Shown piece after piece: positions 1 to 8,255 of a stretch of DNA of 50,993 nt (within the stretch, counting starts at the first letter, position 1; each line of letters starts with the position of its first letter). The DNA comes from Flectobacillus roseus (lineage in GTDB: Bacteria; Bacteroidota; Bacteroidia; Cytophagales; Spirosomataceae). The notes beneath the pieces are model-generated. The model saw only the letters and a program-made list of their open reading frames with translations, was not told the DNA's origin and ran no database searches. The stretch is from NCBI RefSeq assembly GCF_030056665.1, contig NZ_JASHIG010000043.1. One strand, given 5' to 3'. The translations under genes were made by a program, and so were the position numbers.

Positions 1-94
1 AATTTACCCATTTGGACATGTAATTATTCAAAAAGCACAAACCCAAATCAAACTATTTTACAATTTTGATTACTTTAACTTGGCTAAAACTCAG

Positions 95-115
95 GGCAAC
101 CTATTTTAGGCAAGG
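95..115. repeat. Solo copy of the terminal repeat of the 39.6-39.9 kb element
   Basis: The 21 bases GGCAACCTATTTTAGGC... (95-115) match the inverted ends of the nested palindromic element at 39575-39912. Only one end is present here. Nothing else was recognised in bases 1-231, which lie downstream of the GH43 stop codon at 232. Confidence 0.6.
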
Positions 116-231
116 GCAAATTTTGAGTATAAATAAATAACTATCAATATTTTATACTAAAATCAGATTTCCCAATTCAAAATCTCTATTCCTCAATTGT
201 AGGCCTCAAAACTCTTATTTTACTTATATTT

Positions 232-1782
232 TTATAGGTCTTTACTGATTCTGAAATAGTCAAAATCAGCGTAACCTCCTATCTCTTTCGTAGCATAATT
301 GAATAAGCCAAATCGATAGCCCATAAAATGTGGTAAAGTGTACTTCATTTTAAGAGGCTCGCCTATCTTAGTCCAGTTTTTTCCATCGAGACTGTAAAAG
401 AATACTGCGGTATCTTTCAATTCAGTAAAATCGCAACTCGCTTTCAGGTAAACTTGATTTTGCTCTAATGCAACCTCTTCTATCAGCACGGGTTTTCCAG
501 TATTAGCACTCACCATGGTTATAACTTTCTTCCCATTTTTTACCTGCACTCCTACTTGTCCAAATAGTTTTTGTAAAAGACTTAATCCTGCAAAATCACC
601 TTCTTTCATCTTTGAAACGTCGAGTAAAACGCTACCCGAACAAGTTGGACCAAAGGTTCTTTGAGTTAATGTATTTCTTGCCAACAAATACGAAGTATCT
701 ATGCGAGCAGTTTTGAGACGAAGAAAACCTTTTCGCTCAGTCAAACTCCATAGTTTATGGTCAGGATTGTGGTTCCACTGCCAGACTAAAGGAAAAGATG
801 CCTCTCCTTTCTTACGAGTAAATTCATCTGAATTCACCAAGTGTGGAATCAATCCAGTACTGACAGGCAAATCGAGGGTAGCAGGAACTTTGCCATTTTC
901 ACCTAATACTGGCCAGCCATTTTCCCATGTTACAGGCACCAAATAAGGGATTCGACCAACTGCACCATAATCCCTAAACAAATAAGAAAACCATTTTCCA
1001 TCGGATGTGTCAATCAAGCCTCCTTGCGCAACGCCTTTGTCTTGAAACGCCACTTTACCTTCCCATGGGCCAGTTAACTTATCTGCCCTGTGCACTACTA
1101 CGGTTCTCATACCACCTTTTGGCCAAGCAATATTAAATAAATAGTATTTCCCATTTACTTTAAACAATTGCGATCCCTCAGATGGTAATCCAATTGGACC
1201 TGCAGGTGCACTAGCATTTTCTATCAAAACATGGGGTACAGCGCCTTCCTTTACTCCAGAAGCATCACTTTTAAGTTCGATGATATTTAGTTTTCCTCCT
1301 CCGTAAATTAAATAAACTTTATCATCATCAAAAAATAAGGTATGATCATGATAAGAAGGAGCAAAAGTGTGGACTTTCCAAGGACCTTTTTCTATGTTCT
1401 TTGTAGTAAAAACGTAGGTTTTATTGGTCGTTTGAGCAAAGGTTGTAAGATAATAGGTACCCTTATGAAATCGCAAACTACTCGCCCATGAACCTCTTCC
1501 ATAGGTACTTTTGCCATTCCGAAGATTTAGTTCATCAATTGCCCCCAAGGTATCGATAGGATAACTCACCAATTGCCAATTCACCAAATCCTTTGATTTC
1601 ATCATCGGGACGTTTGGTACCATGTGCATGGTGGTGCTACTCATATAGTAGGTATCGCCTACTCGAATCATAGACATGTCGGGCACATCTGCGAAAATGA
1701 CGGGATTTTGAGCTTTTTGGGCTTGTACTCCATTCCAAAAACTTACAAATAGGAATAAAGAGGTAATTATTTTTTTCAACAT
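232..1782 (-). CDS. Secreted glycoside hydrolase family 43 (beta-xylosidase / arabinofuranosidase type)
   Basis: This 516-residue protein has a signal peptide ending about residue 21 (QAQ). It carries a GH43 five-bladed propeller: the catalytic-base Asp is probably D35 (VPDMS), the pKa-tuning Asp about D146 (SYHDH) and the general acid E202 (PSEGSQ). From about residue 320 a second all-beta region resembles the C-terminal beta-sandwich of GH43 xylosidases. Members hydrolyse xylosyl or arabinosyl units from hemicellulose oligosaccharides, here probably in the periplasm or at the cell surface. The gene is divergent from a LacI regulator gene and is preceded by a consensus Bacteroidota promoter and a 15-bp palindrome. 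The family call is firm; the exact linkage specificity is inferred from the neighbouring GH115, esterase and GH43 genes. The ATG at 1782 is directly followed by the signal peptide. Confidence 0.85.
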   Translation of the reverse strand: MLKKIITSLFLFVSFWNGVQAQKAQNPVIFADVPDMSMIRVGDTYYMSSTTMHMVPNVPMMKSKDLVNWQLVSYPIDTLGAIDELNLRNGKSTYGRGSWASSLRFHKGTYYLTTFAQTTNKTYVFTTKNIEKGPWKVHTFAPSYHDHTLFFDDDKVYLIYGGGKLNIIELKSDASGVKEGAVPHVLIENASAPAGPIGLPSEGSQLFKVNGKYYLFNIAWPKGGMRTVVVHRADKLTGPWEGKVAFQDKGVAQGGLIDTSDGKWFSYLFRDYGAVGRIPYLVPVTWENGWPVLGENGKVPATLDLPVSTGLIPHLVNSDEFTRKKGEASFPLVWQWNHNPDHKLWSLTERKGFLRLKTARIDTSYLLARNTLTQRTFGPTCSGSVLLDVSKMKEGDFAGLSLLQKLFGQVGVQVKNGKKVITMVSANTGKPVLIEEVALEQNQVYLKASCDFTELKDTAVFFYSLDGKNWTKIGEPLKMKYTLPHFMGYRFGLFNYATKEIGGYADFDYFRISKDL

Positions 1783-1798
1783 AATTCGTCTTTACAAT

Positions 1799-1813
1799 GT
1801 GTCAAATTGACAC
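1799..1813. promoter_or_regulatory. Palindromic operator candidate in the GH43 leader
   Basis: GTGTCAAATTGACAC is a 15-base palindrome 17 bases upstream of the GH43 start codon and downstream of its predicted transcription start. It lies between GH43 and the divergent lacI-type gene. It could be the site of that regulator, but it lacks the central CG typical of LacI operators, so the link is inference. Confidence 0.4.
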
Positions 1814-1872
1814 TTTTAGAGGTAAAATAAAAGGCAAGTCAATTATGACCTGCTTTATGCATAATGATACGA

Positions 1873-1904
1873 CAAATTTAGCCATCGATATAAGATAAAC
1901 CAAA
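1873..1904 (-). promoter_or_regulatory. Consensus Bacteroidota promoter for the secreted GH43
   Basis: Read on the minus strand, TTTG (1904-1901) is followed after exactly 20 bases by TAAATTTG (1880-1873). This is a perfect match to the TTTG-N19-21-TAnnTTTG consensus of the primary sigma factor in Bacteroidota. Transcription would start near 1866, giving a leader of about 85 bases. The spacer contains the palindrome ATCGAT, a possible regulator site. Confidence 0.65.
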
Positions 1905-2046
1905 CATTTTGAAATATTATTATTCATATATTTAATTATCTTATTGTTTGATTATAAAAAAGAGTTAGGTAGATATTAATAAAACGTAACTTTACTTCAT
2001 TATAAAGTAATGTAACAGTCCTAAACCCTGTTATTTTCAAAAAAGA

Positions 2047-3069
2047 ATGAGTCAAAGAAGAATAACCATATATGATTTGGCAAGAGCCATGGGTATTTCG
2101 GCATCTTATGTGTCGAGAGCACTAAACGAACATCCTTCCATTAATCCCGATGTCGTAGCTGCGGTAAAGAAAAAAGCCAAAGAATTGAATTTTAAGCTTA
2201 ATTCGCATGCGGCCAATTTGCGTCAAGGTTCTTCCAAAACGCTTGGGGTTATTGTGCCTCATATCAATCAGAGCTTCTTTTCTGAAATCATCGCAGGTAT
2301 CGAAGAAATCTGCTTTGAACATAACTATAGCCTAATAATTTGTCAAACCCATGAATCTTTCCAAAGAGAATGTTTGGCTGTAGACACCTTGGTACGCCAA
2401 AATGTAGACTGTATTATTCTTTCAGTCGCTGCCGAAACCACAACGACTGAGCATTTGGAAAACATAGCTCAGCATAATATCCCTCTAATTCAAATCGACC
2501 GTTATCTCGACCAATTAAATAGTTGTAAAGTACTGAACGACAACAAAAAGGCTGCTTACGATGTCATGCAAAGTCTTTTTGGACAAGGTTATGAACGAAT
2601 CGCTTTTTTGGGTGGCCCCACTCATTTAACAACCTTTAAGCAACGTAGAGATGGATTTCTACAAGCTTGGGAAGATTCTGCCTTTTCAAATAATATACCC
2701 TTATTATTTGACGATGTCTTTGATTTGAATGTTGTTACTGAAGTTATAGACCAACTTTTAAAGGATGAAAATAGACCAGATGCCATTTTCACGGTATCTG
2801 ATCATCAATCGGTTGCCGTACTTCAGAAGGCAGAATCATTAGGTATTCGAGTACCACAAGATTTGGGTATTTTTGGTTTTGCCAATGAAACCTTCACCGC
2901 TATTATGAATCCCTCTCTATCTTCCGTTGACCAAAAAAGCAAGGAGTTAGGCATCAGAGCCGCCCGAGTTTATTTCGACGATATTCGCAAAAATAACGGC
3001 GTTCCCAAAATAGACGAACTTATTTTGGAGACAGAATTAATGACTAGGCAAAGTTCGATGAGGAGGTAA
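2047..3069 (+). CDS. LacI-family transcriptional regulator (xylan locus, first)
   Basis: The 340-residue protein has a LacI helix-turn-helix at residues 5-55 (TIYDLARAMGISASYVSRAL) with the hinge helix near NSHAANLRQG. A periplasmic-binding-protein-like sensor domain follows from about residue 60 (KTLGVIVPHINQSFFSEI). It is transcribed away from the secreted GH43 gene, which suggests local control of that gene and perhaps of the downstream minus-strand xylan genes. The effector is unknown; a xylo-oligosaccharide or xylose derivative is a reasonable inference. The length is normal for the family. An imperfect inverted repeat TTACTT-N7-AAGTAA (1992-2010) lies 37 bases before the start. Confidence 0.9.
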   Translation: MSQRRITIYDLARAMGISASYVSRALNEHPSINPDVVAAVKKKAKELNFKLNSHAANLRQGSSKTLGVIVPHINQSFFSEIIAGIEEICFEHNYSLIICQTHESFQRECLAVDTLVRQNVDCIILSVAAETTTTEHLENIAQHNIPLIQIDRYLDQLNSCKVLNDNKKAAYDVMQSLFGQGYERIAFLGGPTHLTTFKQRRDGFLQAWEDSAFSNNIPLLFDDVFDLNVVTEVIDQLLKDENRPDAIFTVSDHQSVAVLQKAESLGIRVPQDLGIFGFANETFTAIMNPSLSSVDQKSKELGIRAARVYFDDIRKNNGVPKIDELILETELMTRQSSMRR

Positions 3070-3075
3070 AGCACC

Positions 3076-3098
3076 AGAGACGCAAGCATTGCGTCTCT
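3076..3098. repeat. Perfect 10-bp hairpin after lacI (GAGACGC type)
   Basis: AGAGACGCAA and TTGCGTCTCT form a perfect 10-bp stem with the loop GCA, seven bases after the lacI stop codon. No T-run follows, so it is not a classical intrinsic terminator. A related hairpin occurs at 5109-5131, which suggests an interspersed palindrome. Confidence 0.6.
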
Positions 3099-3167
3099 AC
3101 AGTTAACTTACAAATTTGAACCTAATCACTCATGTACTCAATCACGAATCACTCAATTTGAATCGCC

Positions 3168-5093
3168 CTAATTATCCGTCCTAAACGGCGAGGCTGGTAG
3201 TCCTTCAGCGTTGATTAAATTTGGATTTATGGGGTTATCTGCCCACGCATATCTGACAAATTTTGGGGTTGAAATACCATCAGCCCAAACAATTACTTTA
3301 TTTCCTTCAATTTTTGATTTTGCCCATACAAATTTCTTATCTGCTCCTGCAATCGCTAAATCACCAATAGGTTCTCCGTCTTTGGTTTTGAGTTCATTTC
3401 CTATATTCTCGAAAGTCAAGATTATTTGATGATCTTTGATTTCGGAAGAAAGCAAACTTGGACCAGAATGGATGACATTTTCATGATATGCCAATTTTAA
3501 AGCCGTCAAGGCAAGTCGTTCTCCCACATCTTTCTTGTTGTCTGGGTGAATATCATTCCATTCGCCAAGGTCGATGGCAACGGTCATCGCAGTATTCAGT
3601 ACTGACAAGGCTTTGGCTTGTGATTCGCGTAAAACAGCCCAACTGCTTTCAGAAGGAAGATAGTCATATTCCATATATCCAGGCAATTGTATGTACAAGA
3701 ATGGCAATGTTGTATTATTCCATTTTTGTCGCCAATCTTTTATCAAAGCAGGTAATAGTTGCGCATATTCTACGGGTTTTCCTGCATTGCTCTCGCCCTG
3801 ATACCAACAAATTCCTTTGATAGCGTATGGAATAGCGTGTGCCACCATAGCATTATAGAGTGCAGTTGGCTGATTTTGAGCACTTATTGGAAAGACAGCA
3901 TTGGGATTAAATTGTCTTTGAAATACTGCTCCAACTTTATATTGCCATGTTCCTTTCAAATCAACGGTATCTTTTTCTGAAAAAATACAGTATGGTTTAT
4001 CTGGTACAAAACCACCTTTCCCGCCGTTGTTGGTCACTCGAACGACAAAGATATTTTTACCAGCTTTTAATATCTCAGGAGCAAGGGCATATCTTCGTTG
4101 GGGATACATATAACCTGTTGAACCCACTTTTTTTCCATTGATGTATAACTCATCCGCATCTACAATTCTTCCTAAAAAGACCTTGGCATTTTTACCAATC
4201 ATCGAGGTTGGAATCTCAATTTCTTTTCTATACCAAACAATACCATCTAAGTTGCGAATACCTTGGTCTTCCCAATACCCTGGCACATTGATATTTTTCC
4301 AATTCTTGGGAATATAATTCGTTTCATACCATTTACCAGTCATTCCTTCATCGCTTGGTTGGGGTACCGAGCGACTGTATTCCTGACTTTTGCGATTGAC
4401 TTCATTGATGCGGGCAGTATCCTTGTTTTTGTTTACCAGTTCTTTCATACTGGGTATTTCGGGCAAACCTTCTTCGCTAATCCAAGCTTCAATCGGAGTT
4501 CCGCCGACGCTAGCGTTGATAATACCGATTGGAATCTGGTATTTTTGATGAAGCTGTTTCGCAAAAAAATAGGCTACTGCTGAAAATGGTCTTACCTCCT
4601 CACCCACGGCTTTTTTCCATTGTCCAGCAGGAATATCTTCTTGTGCTGAAACGAGATTGGTTAGAGTAGGTACCCAAAATTGTCTAATTTGAGGAAAATT
4701 AGCCTCCACAATTTCTTTGGCATAAGTCACATCATGGATATTGAGCTGATGTACCATGTTACTTTGACCGCTACAAAACCATACATCGCCAATCAAAACA
4801 TCATTGATCGTAATTTTGGTTTTTGCATCGGTCACCTCCATCTGATACGGACCTCCCGCCTCGAATGCTGGCAGGTTCAATTGCCAACGACCTGATTTTG
4901 AGACAACTGTTTTGTATATTATATTTTGAAACTTTACCTGAATTTTTGAACCTTCATTGTCCCAACCCCAAATTTTGAGAGCAGTTTGTCTTTGCAGAAT
5001 CATACCATCACTCACCAATTTGGGCAAACGCAATTGTGCATGGAGAGTAAAAGCAAAAACACAAAATGTGATCAGTAAAAAATACTTTTTCAT
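3168..5093 (-). CDS. Secreted sialate O-acetylesterase-like carbohydrate acetylesterase
   Basis: The 641-residue protein has a signal peptide (cleavage near HAQ, residue 20). It carries an SGNH-type esterase split by a jelly-roll insert: the catalytic serine lies in GQSNM (S111), the block CWYQGES and the terminal IHPDNK (His/Asp) belong to the same esterase, and residues about 260-370 resemble the sugar-binding domain of GH2 enzymes. Proteins of this family remove O-acetyl groups from sialic acids or from plant polysaccharides. Beside GH43 and GH115 genes, acetylxylan or acetylated xylo-oligosaccharides are the likely substrate; this is inferred from context. It is the last gene of the minus-strand run GH115, symporter, GH43, esterase, 44 bases after the GH43 stop codon. 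Confidence 0.85.
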   Translation of the reverse strand: MKKYFLLITFCVFAFTLHAQLRLPKLVSDGMILQRQTALKIWGWDNEGSKIQVKFQNIIYKTVVSKSGRWQLNLPAFEAGGPYQMEVTDAKTKITINDVLIGDVWFCSGQSNMVHQLNIHDVTYAKEIVEANFPQIRQFWVPTLTNLVSAQEDIPAGQWKKAVGEEVRPFSAVAYFFAKQLHQKYQIPIGIINASVGGTPIEAWISEEGLPEIPSMKELVNKNKDTARINEVNRKSQEYSRSVPQPSDEGMTGKWYETNYIPKNWKNINVPGYWEDQGIRNLDGIVWYRKEIEIPTSMIGKNAKVFLGRIVDADELYINGKKVGSTGYMYPQRRYALAPEILKAGKNIFVVRVTNNGGKGGFVPDKPYCIFSEKDTVDLKGTWQYKVGAVFQRQFNPNAVFPISAQNQPTALYNAMVAHAIPYAIKGICWYQGESNAGKPVEYAQLLPALIKDWRQKWNNTTLPFLYIQLPGYMEYDYLPSESSWAVLRESQAKALSVLNTAMTVAIDLGEWNDIHPDNKKDVGERLALTALKLAYHENVIHSGPSLLSSEIKDHQIILTFENIGNELKTKDGEPIGDLAIAGADKKFVWAKSKIEGNKVIVWADGISTPKFVRYAWADNPINPNLINAEGLPASPFRTDN

Positions 5094-5108
5094 AGTAAAT
5101 AAAGCGAT

Positions 5109-5131
5109 AGAGACGCCGAATAGACGTCTCT
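5109..5131. repeat. GAGACGC-type hairpin between GH43 and esterase
   Basis: AGAGACG (5109-5115) pairs with CGTCTCT (5125-5131) in the short gap between two co-directional genes. It shares its stem with the hairpin at 3076-3098. It could modulate the mRNA between the two genes or be a REP-like sequence. Confidence 0.45.
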
Positions 5132-5137
5132 GGTAAG

Positions 5138-6157
5138 TTAAATATGATACGGTTCTATCAATTGAATCAATCCATTTTCATCATAATGAATCTCCGTCAT
5201 TTTAATACTTCGCAAGTGCGTTACTCCTTTCGACAAGGTAGAATCATGATAGAATAAATACCATTTACCTTCGTATTCGCAAATAGAGTGGTGTGTTGTC
5301 CAACCAATTACAGGATTCATAATTCGTCCTGCGTAGGTAAATGGTCCATAGGGATTATCGCCAATGCCATAACACAAGAAATGTGTGTCTCCTGTCGAGT
5401 AAGAGAAATAGTATTTTCCTTGATATTTGTGTACCCAACTGGCTTCAAAAAATCTGCGATCGTTGTCACCAGCTAACAGTTTTTCTCCGTTTTCGTCCAA
5501 AATAAAAATCTCTTGAACTTCTTCTGCAAACTCCAGCATATCGTCGGTCAATTTGGCCACTCTTGGTCCTAAGGCAATTTCATTTGCCGTAGGTTCAAGG
5601 TTTTCTGTGTTAAATGTATTGTTGCGATAAGACTGTAATTGTCCGCCCCAAATGCCCCCAAAATACATATATGCCGAACCATCTTCATCTACAAAAACAG
5701 CAGGGTCTATCGAGTAACTATTTTTGATAGGTTCGGGTTGTGCCACAAACGGTCCAACAGGCGAGTCGCTTACAGCAACACCAATCTGGAAAATATCATC
5801 CTGATTTTTGGCAGGGAAATACAAATAATACTTTCCGTCTTTCTCCGCTGCATCAGGTGCCCACATTTGTTTTTTAGCCCAAGGAACATCATTTACGTGC
5901 AAAGCCACACCATTGTCTACGGCTTCCGCGTCGGGATTTTCTAGCGAAATGACATGGTAATCTTCCATGGCAAAATGACTTCCTAAATCGTCAAAAGGAA
6001 TACCTGCCTCAATGTCATGTGAAGGATAAATATAAATTTTGCCGTTGAACACATGCGCTGATGGGTCAGCAGTATAAATATGTTTTACTAATGGTTGTGA
6101 GATTGCTTTTGAATCTATCGTATCAAAATCGATATGATCTATTGGTTTTTCTGGCAT
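5138..6157 (-). CDS. Cytoplasmic glycoside hydrolase family 43 (beta-xylosidase type)
   Basis: The 339-residue, single-domain GH43 has no signal peptide and therefore acts in the cytoplasm on imported oligosaccharides. Candidate catalytic residues are D31 (YTADPSAHV), D151 (SIDPAVFVDEDG) and E238 (RRFFEASWVH). It lacks the C-terminal sandwich present in the secreted GH43 of this locus and is the right length for the compact xylosidase/arabinofuranosidase subfamilies. The symporter gene lies upstream in the same direction, so import followed by cytoplasmic cleavage is the simplest reading. A 248-bp palindromic element separates the two genes and may affect co-transcription. Confidence 0.85.
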   Translation of the reverse strand: MPEKPIDHIDFDTIDSKAISQPLVKHIYTADPSAHVFNGKIYIYPSHDIEAGIPFDDLGSHFAMEDYHVISLENPDAEAVDNGVALHVNDVPWAKKQMWAPDAAEKDGKYYLYFPAKNQDDIFQIGVAVSDSPVGPFVAQPEPIKNSYSIDPAVFVDEDGSAYMYFGGIWGGQLQSYRNNTFNTENLEPTANEIALGPRVAKLTDDMLEFAEEVQEIFILDENGEKLLAGDNDRRFFEASWVHKYQGKYYFSYSTGDTHFLCYGIGDNPYGPFTYAGRIMNPVIGWTTHHSICEYEGKWYLFYHDSTLSKGVTHLRSIKMTEIHYDENGLIQLIEPYHI

Positions 6158-6195
6158 GGCAATAGTTTTTTAATAGAATAGTGTTTGCTTTGATT

Positions 6196-6443
6196 TACTA
6201 GTTCAAGACTTAGTCTTGGACTCATTTTCTTAGCAGTTTGAAACTGTTTTTTATAAAATTCAGTCAAAAAGTCTAAACAACCGAATCACATTTTCTAGTT
6301 TTGTCAAGTAATTAAAGCTTACTTACTGATTACTGGACAAAACAAAAAAGAAGCTTTCACATGTTATCATCTCGTCAATCAATTTTAAAAAACAGTTTTA
6401 AACTCTTCAAACAGTAAGTCCAAGACTAAGTCTTGAACTAGTA
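6196..6443. mobile_element. MITE-like element with 27-bp perfect inverted ends
   Basis: Bases 6196-6222 and 6417-6443 are exact reverse complements (27 of 27). Each end contains the internal palindrome CAAGACTTAGTCTTG. A second inverted pair lies just inside (CAGTTTGAAACTG-like near 6234 and AACAGTTTTAAACTC near 6391). The interior has no gene. Related single or half copies occur at 8154, 23142 and 38079. The structure fits a non-autonomous miniature transposon or a large REP-type element; no transposase is present and no clear target duplication was seen. Confidence 0.6.
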
Positions 6444-6483
6444 ATAGTAAATTCAGTATTGCCCAGTAGTTAGGCACTTTTAT

Positions 6484-7950
6484 CTATTTTCTTCTCTCTT
6501 TCAAATCTGCTTCGATGGTTAATTCCATTTTTTTATCAATCATATATCCCAATAGCAAGGTTGCTCCCACAATAAATAATCCCCCTGGAATCACACTTAC
6601 AAGCAATTTTATTCCATTAATAGCACTTTCTGTTTGTTGTTGTGCATCGGCATCATACCCGAATATACTTAGCATCCAAGTCGAGATGGCTCCACCTACA
6701 CTTAAGCCGACCTTCAACCCAAAAATCATGGCTGAGAAGATAATGGCTGTAGCACGACGGTTGTTTTTCCATTCACTATAATCGGCTACATCGGCAATCA
6801 TTGCCCACAACAAGGGAATAGTTACGCCATACAATAAGCCATGTAAAGTTTGAATCACAAAAACCGCAGATACTGATTCGTTTGAGATTACGTAAATTGA
6901 CAATAAACAGAGTGCCGAAAGGCATAAAAATGAGGCAAAAATATTACGTTTACCAAATTTATCAGCTAATGGTTTTGAGAAGAAAATACCCACAATCATC
7001 GCAATCGTACTTGAGGCATTGATAATGCTTGAAGTAGCATAAGGCGCGCTATTTGATTGACTAAATTCAGAGAAAGCTTCTGCGCCAAAAATTTCACTCA
7101 ATTGTTTAATCCACGAGGGAAAGCCTACATTTTCTAAAAATGTAACCTGACTATTTTCAGTTAAATAATATCTAAAGAAATAGATATTCATTCCGCCTTT
7201 CAATGCTAAAGTAATGAATACCAATACCGTAAGCACCAACATGATAATCCAAGGACGGTTGTTAAGTAAATCTTTTAAGTCTTCGGCAATTGGAGTTTTT
7301 TGGGTTACAGCAGGTACGATTCTTTCTCTTGTGGTAAAAAATGTTACTAAAAAACAAAGCACTCCTGTAATAGCGAAAATCAACATTACTTTTTCAAAGC
7401 CTACAGCTTTGTCACCATGCCCAACCGCAATAGCAGCAGGAAGCAAAATTACTTGAATGATAAATTGTGCTAACATTACCGCCACAAAACGATACGAAGA
7501 AAGGCTATTTCGCTCCTTCATATCTCCAGTCATTACACCACTCAAAGCAGAATATGGTAAATTATTAGCAGAATAAATTACCACCAAAAAAATATAGGTA
7601 ATTAACGCATACAAGAACTTCCCTGAATCGCCTAGATCGGGAGTCGAGAATGCCAACAGTGCCATTACCCCAAAAGGAATAGCAGTCCACAACACCCACG
7701 GGCGAAATTTTCCCCAACGGGTAACTGTACGGTCAGCAATAGCGCCCATCGCCAAATTGAAGATTGCGCCAACGATACCTCCCGTTAGCATCACCAAACT
7801 TGCTTTGGAGGCAGGTATTTTATAAATATCTGTATAAAAAAAGGCCAAAAATGCCATTAAGGTTTGAAAAATCAAATTGGCAGCTAAGTCTCCAAGACTG
7901 TATCCAATTTTTTCAAGAACAGATAGTTTTTCCGATGGTTGTTGGTTCAT
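6484..7950 (-). CDS. GPH-family sugar:cation symporter (xyloside transporter type)
   Basis: This is a 488-residue polytopic membrane protein of about 12 helices in the major facilitator superfamily. It starts with the typical GPH segment (LSVLEKIGYSLGDLAANLIFQ) and has the cytoplasmic loop IADRTVTRWGKFRPWVLW characteristic of MelB/XynP-type carriers. These proteins import oligosaccharides, pentosides or hexuronides with Na+ or H+. Placed between GH115 and the cytoplasmic GH43 it probably imports xylobiose or decorated xylo-oligosaccharides across the inner membrane. No SusC/SusD pair accompanies this locus, so outer-membrane passage must use another system. The start ATG at 7950 is supported by the short hydrophilic N-terminus before helix 1. 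Confidence 0.85.
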   Translation of the reverse strand: MNQQPSEKLSVLEKIGYSLGDLAANLIFQTLMAFLAFFYTDIYKIPASKASLVMLTGGIVGAIFNLAMGAIADRTVTRWGKFRPWVLWTAIPFGVMALLAFSTPDLGDSGKFLYALITYIFLVVIYSANNLPYSALSGVMTGDMKERNSLSSYRFVAVMLAQFIIQVILLPAAIAVGHGDKAVGFEKVMLIFAITGVLCFLVTFFTTRERIVPAVTQKTPIAEDLKDLLNNRPWIIMLVLTVLVFITLALKGGMNIYFFRYYLTENSQVTFLENVGFPSWIKQLSEIFGAEAFSEFSQSNSAPYATSSIINASSTIAMIVGIFFSKPLADKFGKRNIFASFLCLSALCLLSIYVISNESVSAVFVIQTLHGLLYGVTIPLLWAMIADVADYSEWKNNRRATAIIFSAMIFGLKVGLSVGGAISTWMLSIFGYDADAQQQTESAINGIKLLVSVIPGGLFIVGATLLLGYMIDKKMELTIEADLKERRK

Positions 7951-7984
7951 AGTTAAATATGTTTGTTTTTCAGGGAATTAAATT

Positions 7985-8083
7985 GAGGCACAGAGGCACA
8001 GAGGCACAGAGGCACAGAGGCACAGAGGCACAGAGGCACAGAGGCACAGAGGCACAGAGGCACAGAGGCACAGAGGCACAGAG
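7985..8083. repeat. Tandem array of twelve perfect 8-bp repeats (GAGGCACA)
   Basis: Twelve uninterrupted copies of GAGGCACA run from 7985 to 8080, followed by GAG. They lie 34 bases upstream of the symporter start codon and downstream of GH115. No reading frame uses them. All copies are identical, as expected for recent slippage, so the number may vary between cells and alter the leader of the symporter mRNA. Confidence 0.9.
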
Positions 8084-8153
8084 TGAAATTTATTTCTTGT
8101 CGAGTTGGTTCATTTTAATCATCTAATTTTCAATAGATTGAAATTATGTTTTA

Positions 8154-8241
8154 TCTAGTTCGAGACTTTGTCTCGGACTGGAGTTTGCTTCAGTTTTTAA
8201 ATTGTTTTTAAAACCTAGCCCAAGACTAAGTCTTGAACTAG
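8154..8241. repeat. Short copy of the CAAGACTTAGTCTTG family
   Basis: CTAGTTCGAGACTTTGTCTC (from 8155) and the inverted end CCAAGACTAAGTCTTGAAC (8220-8238) face each other over about 88 bases, just downstream of the GH115 stop codon. The left end has diverged with compensating changes (CGAGAC/GTCTCG), which preserves its palindrome. Confidence 0.55.
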
Positions 8242-8255
8242 CAAAGTATTGACAA

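Noticed and set aside
1992..2010. TTACTT-N7-AAGTAA operator before the first lacI gene
   Set aside because: The inverted repeat is short and AT-rich, and no second copy was found; too weak to list as a separate site.
7985..8083. CRISPR array
   Set aside because: The 8-bp units are directly joined without spacers; it is a plain tandem repeat.
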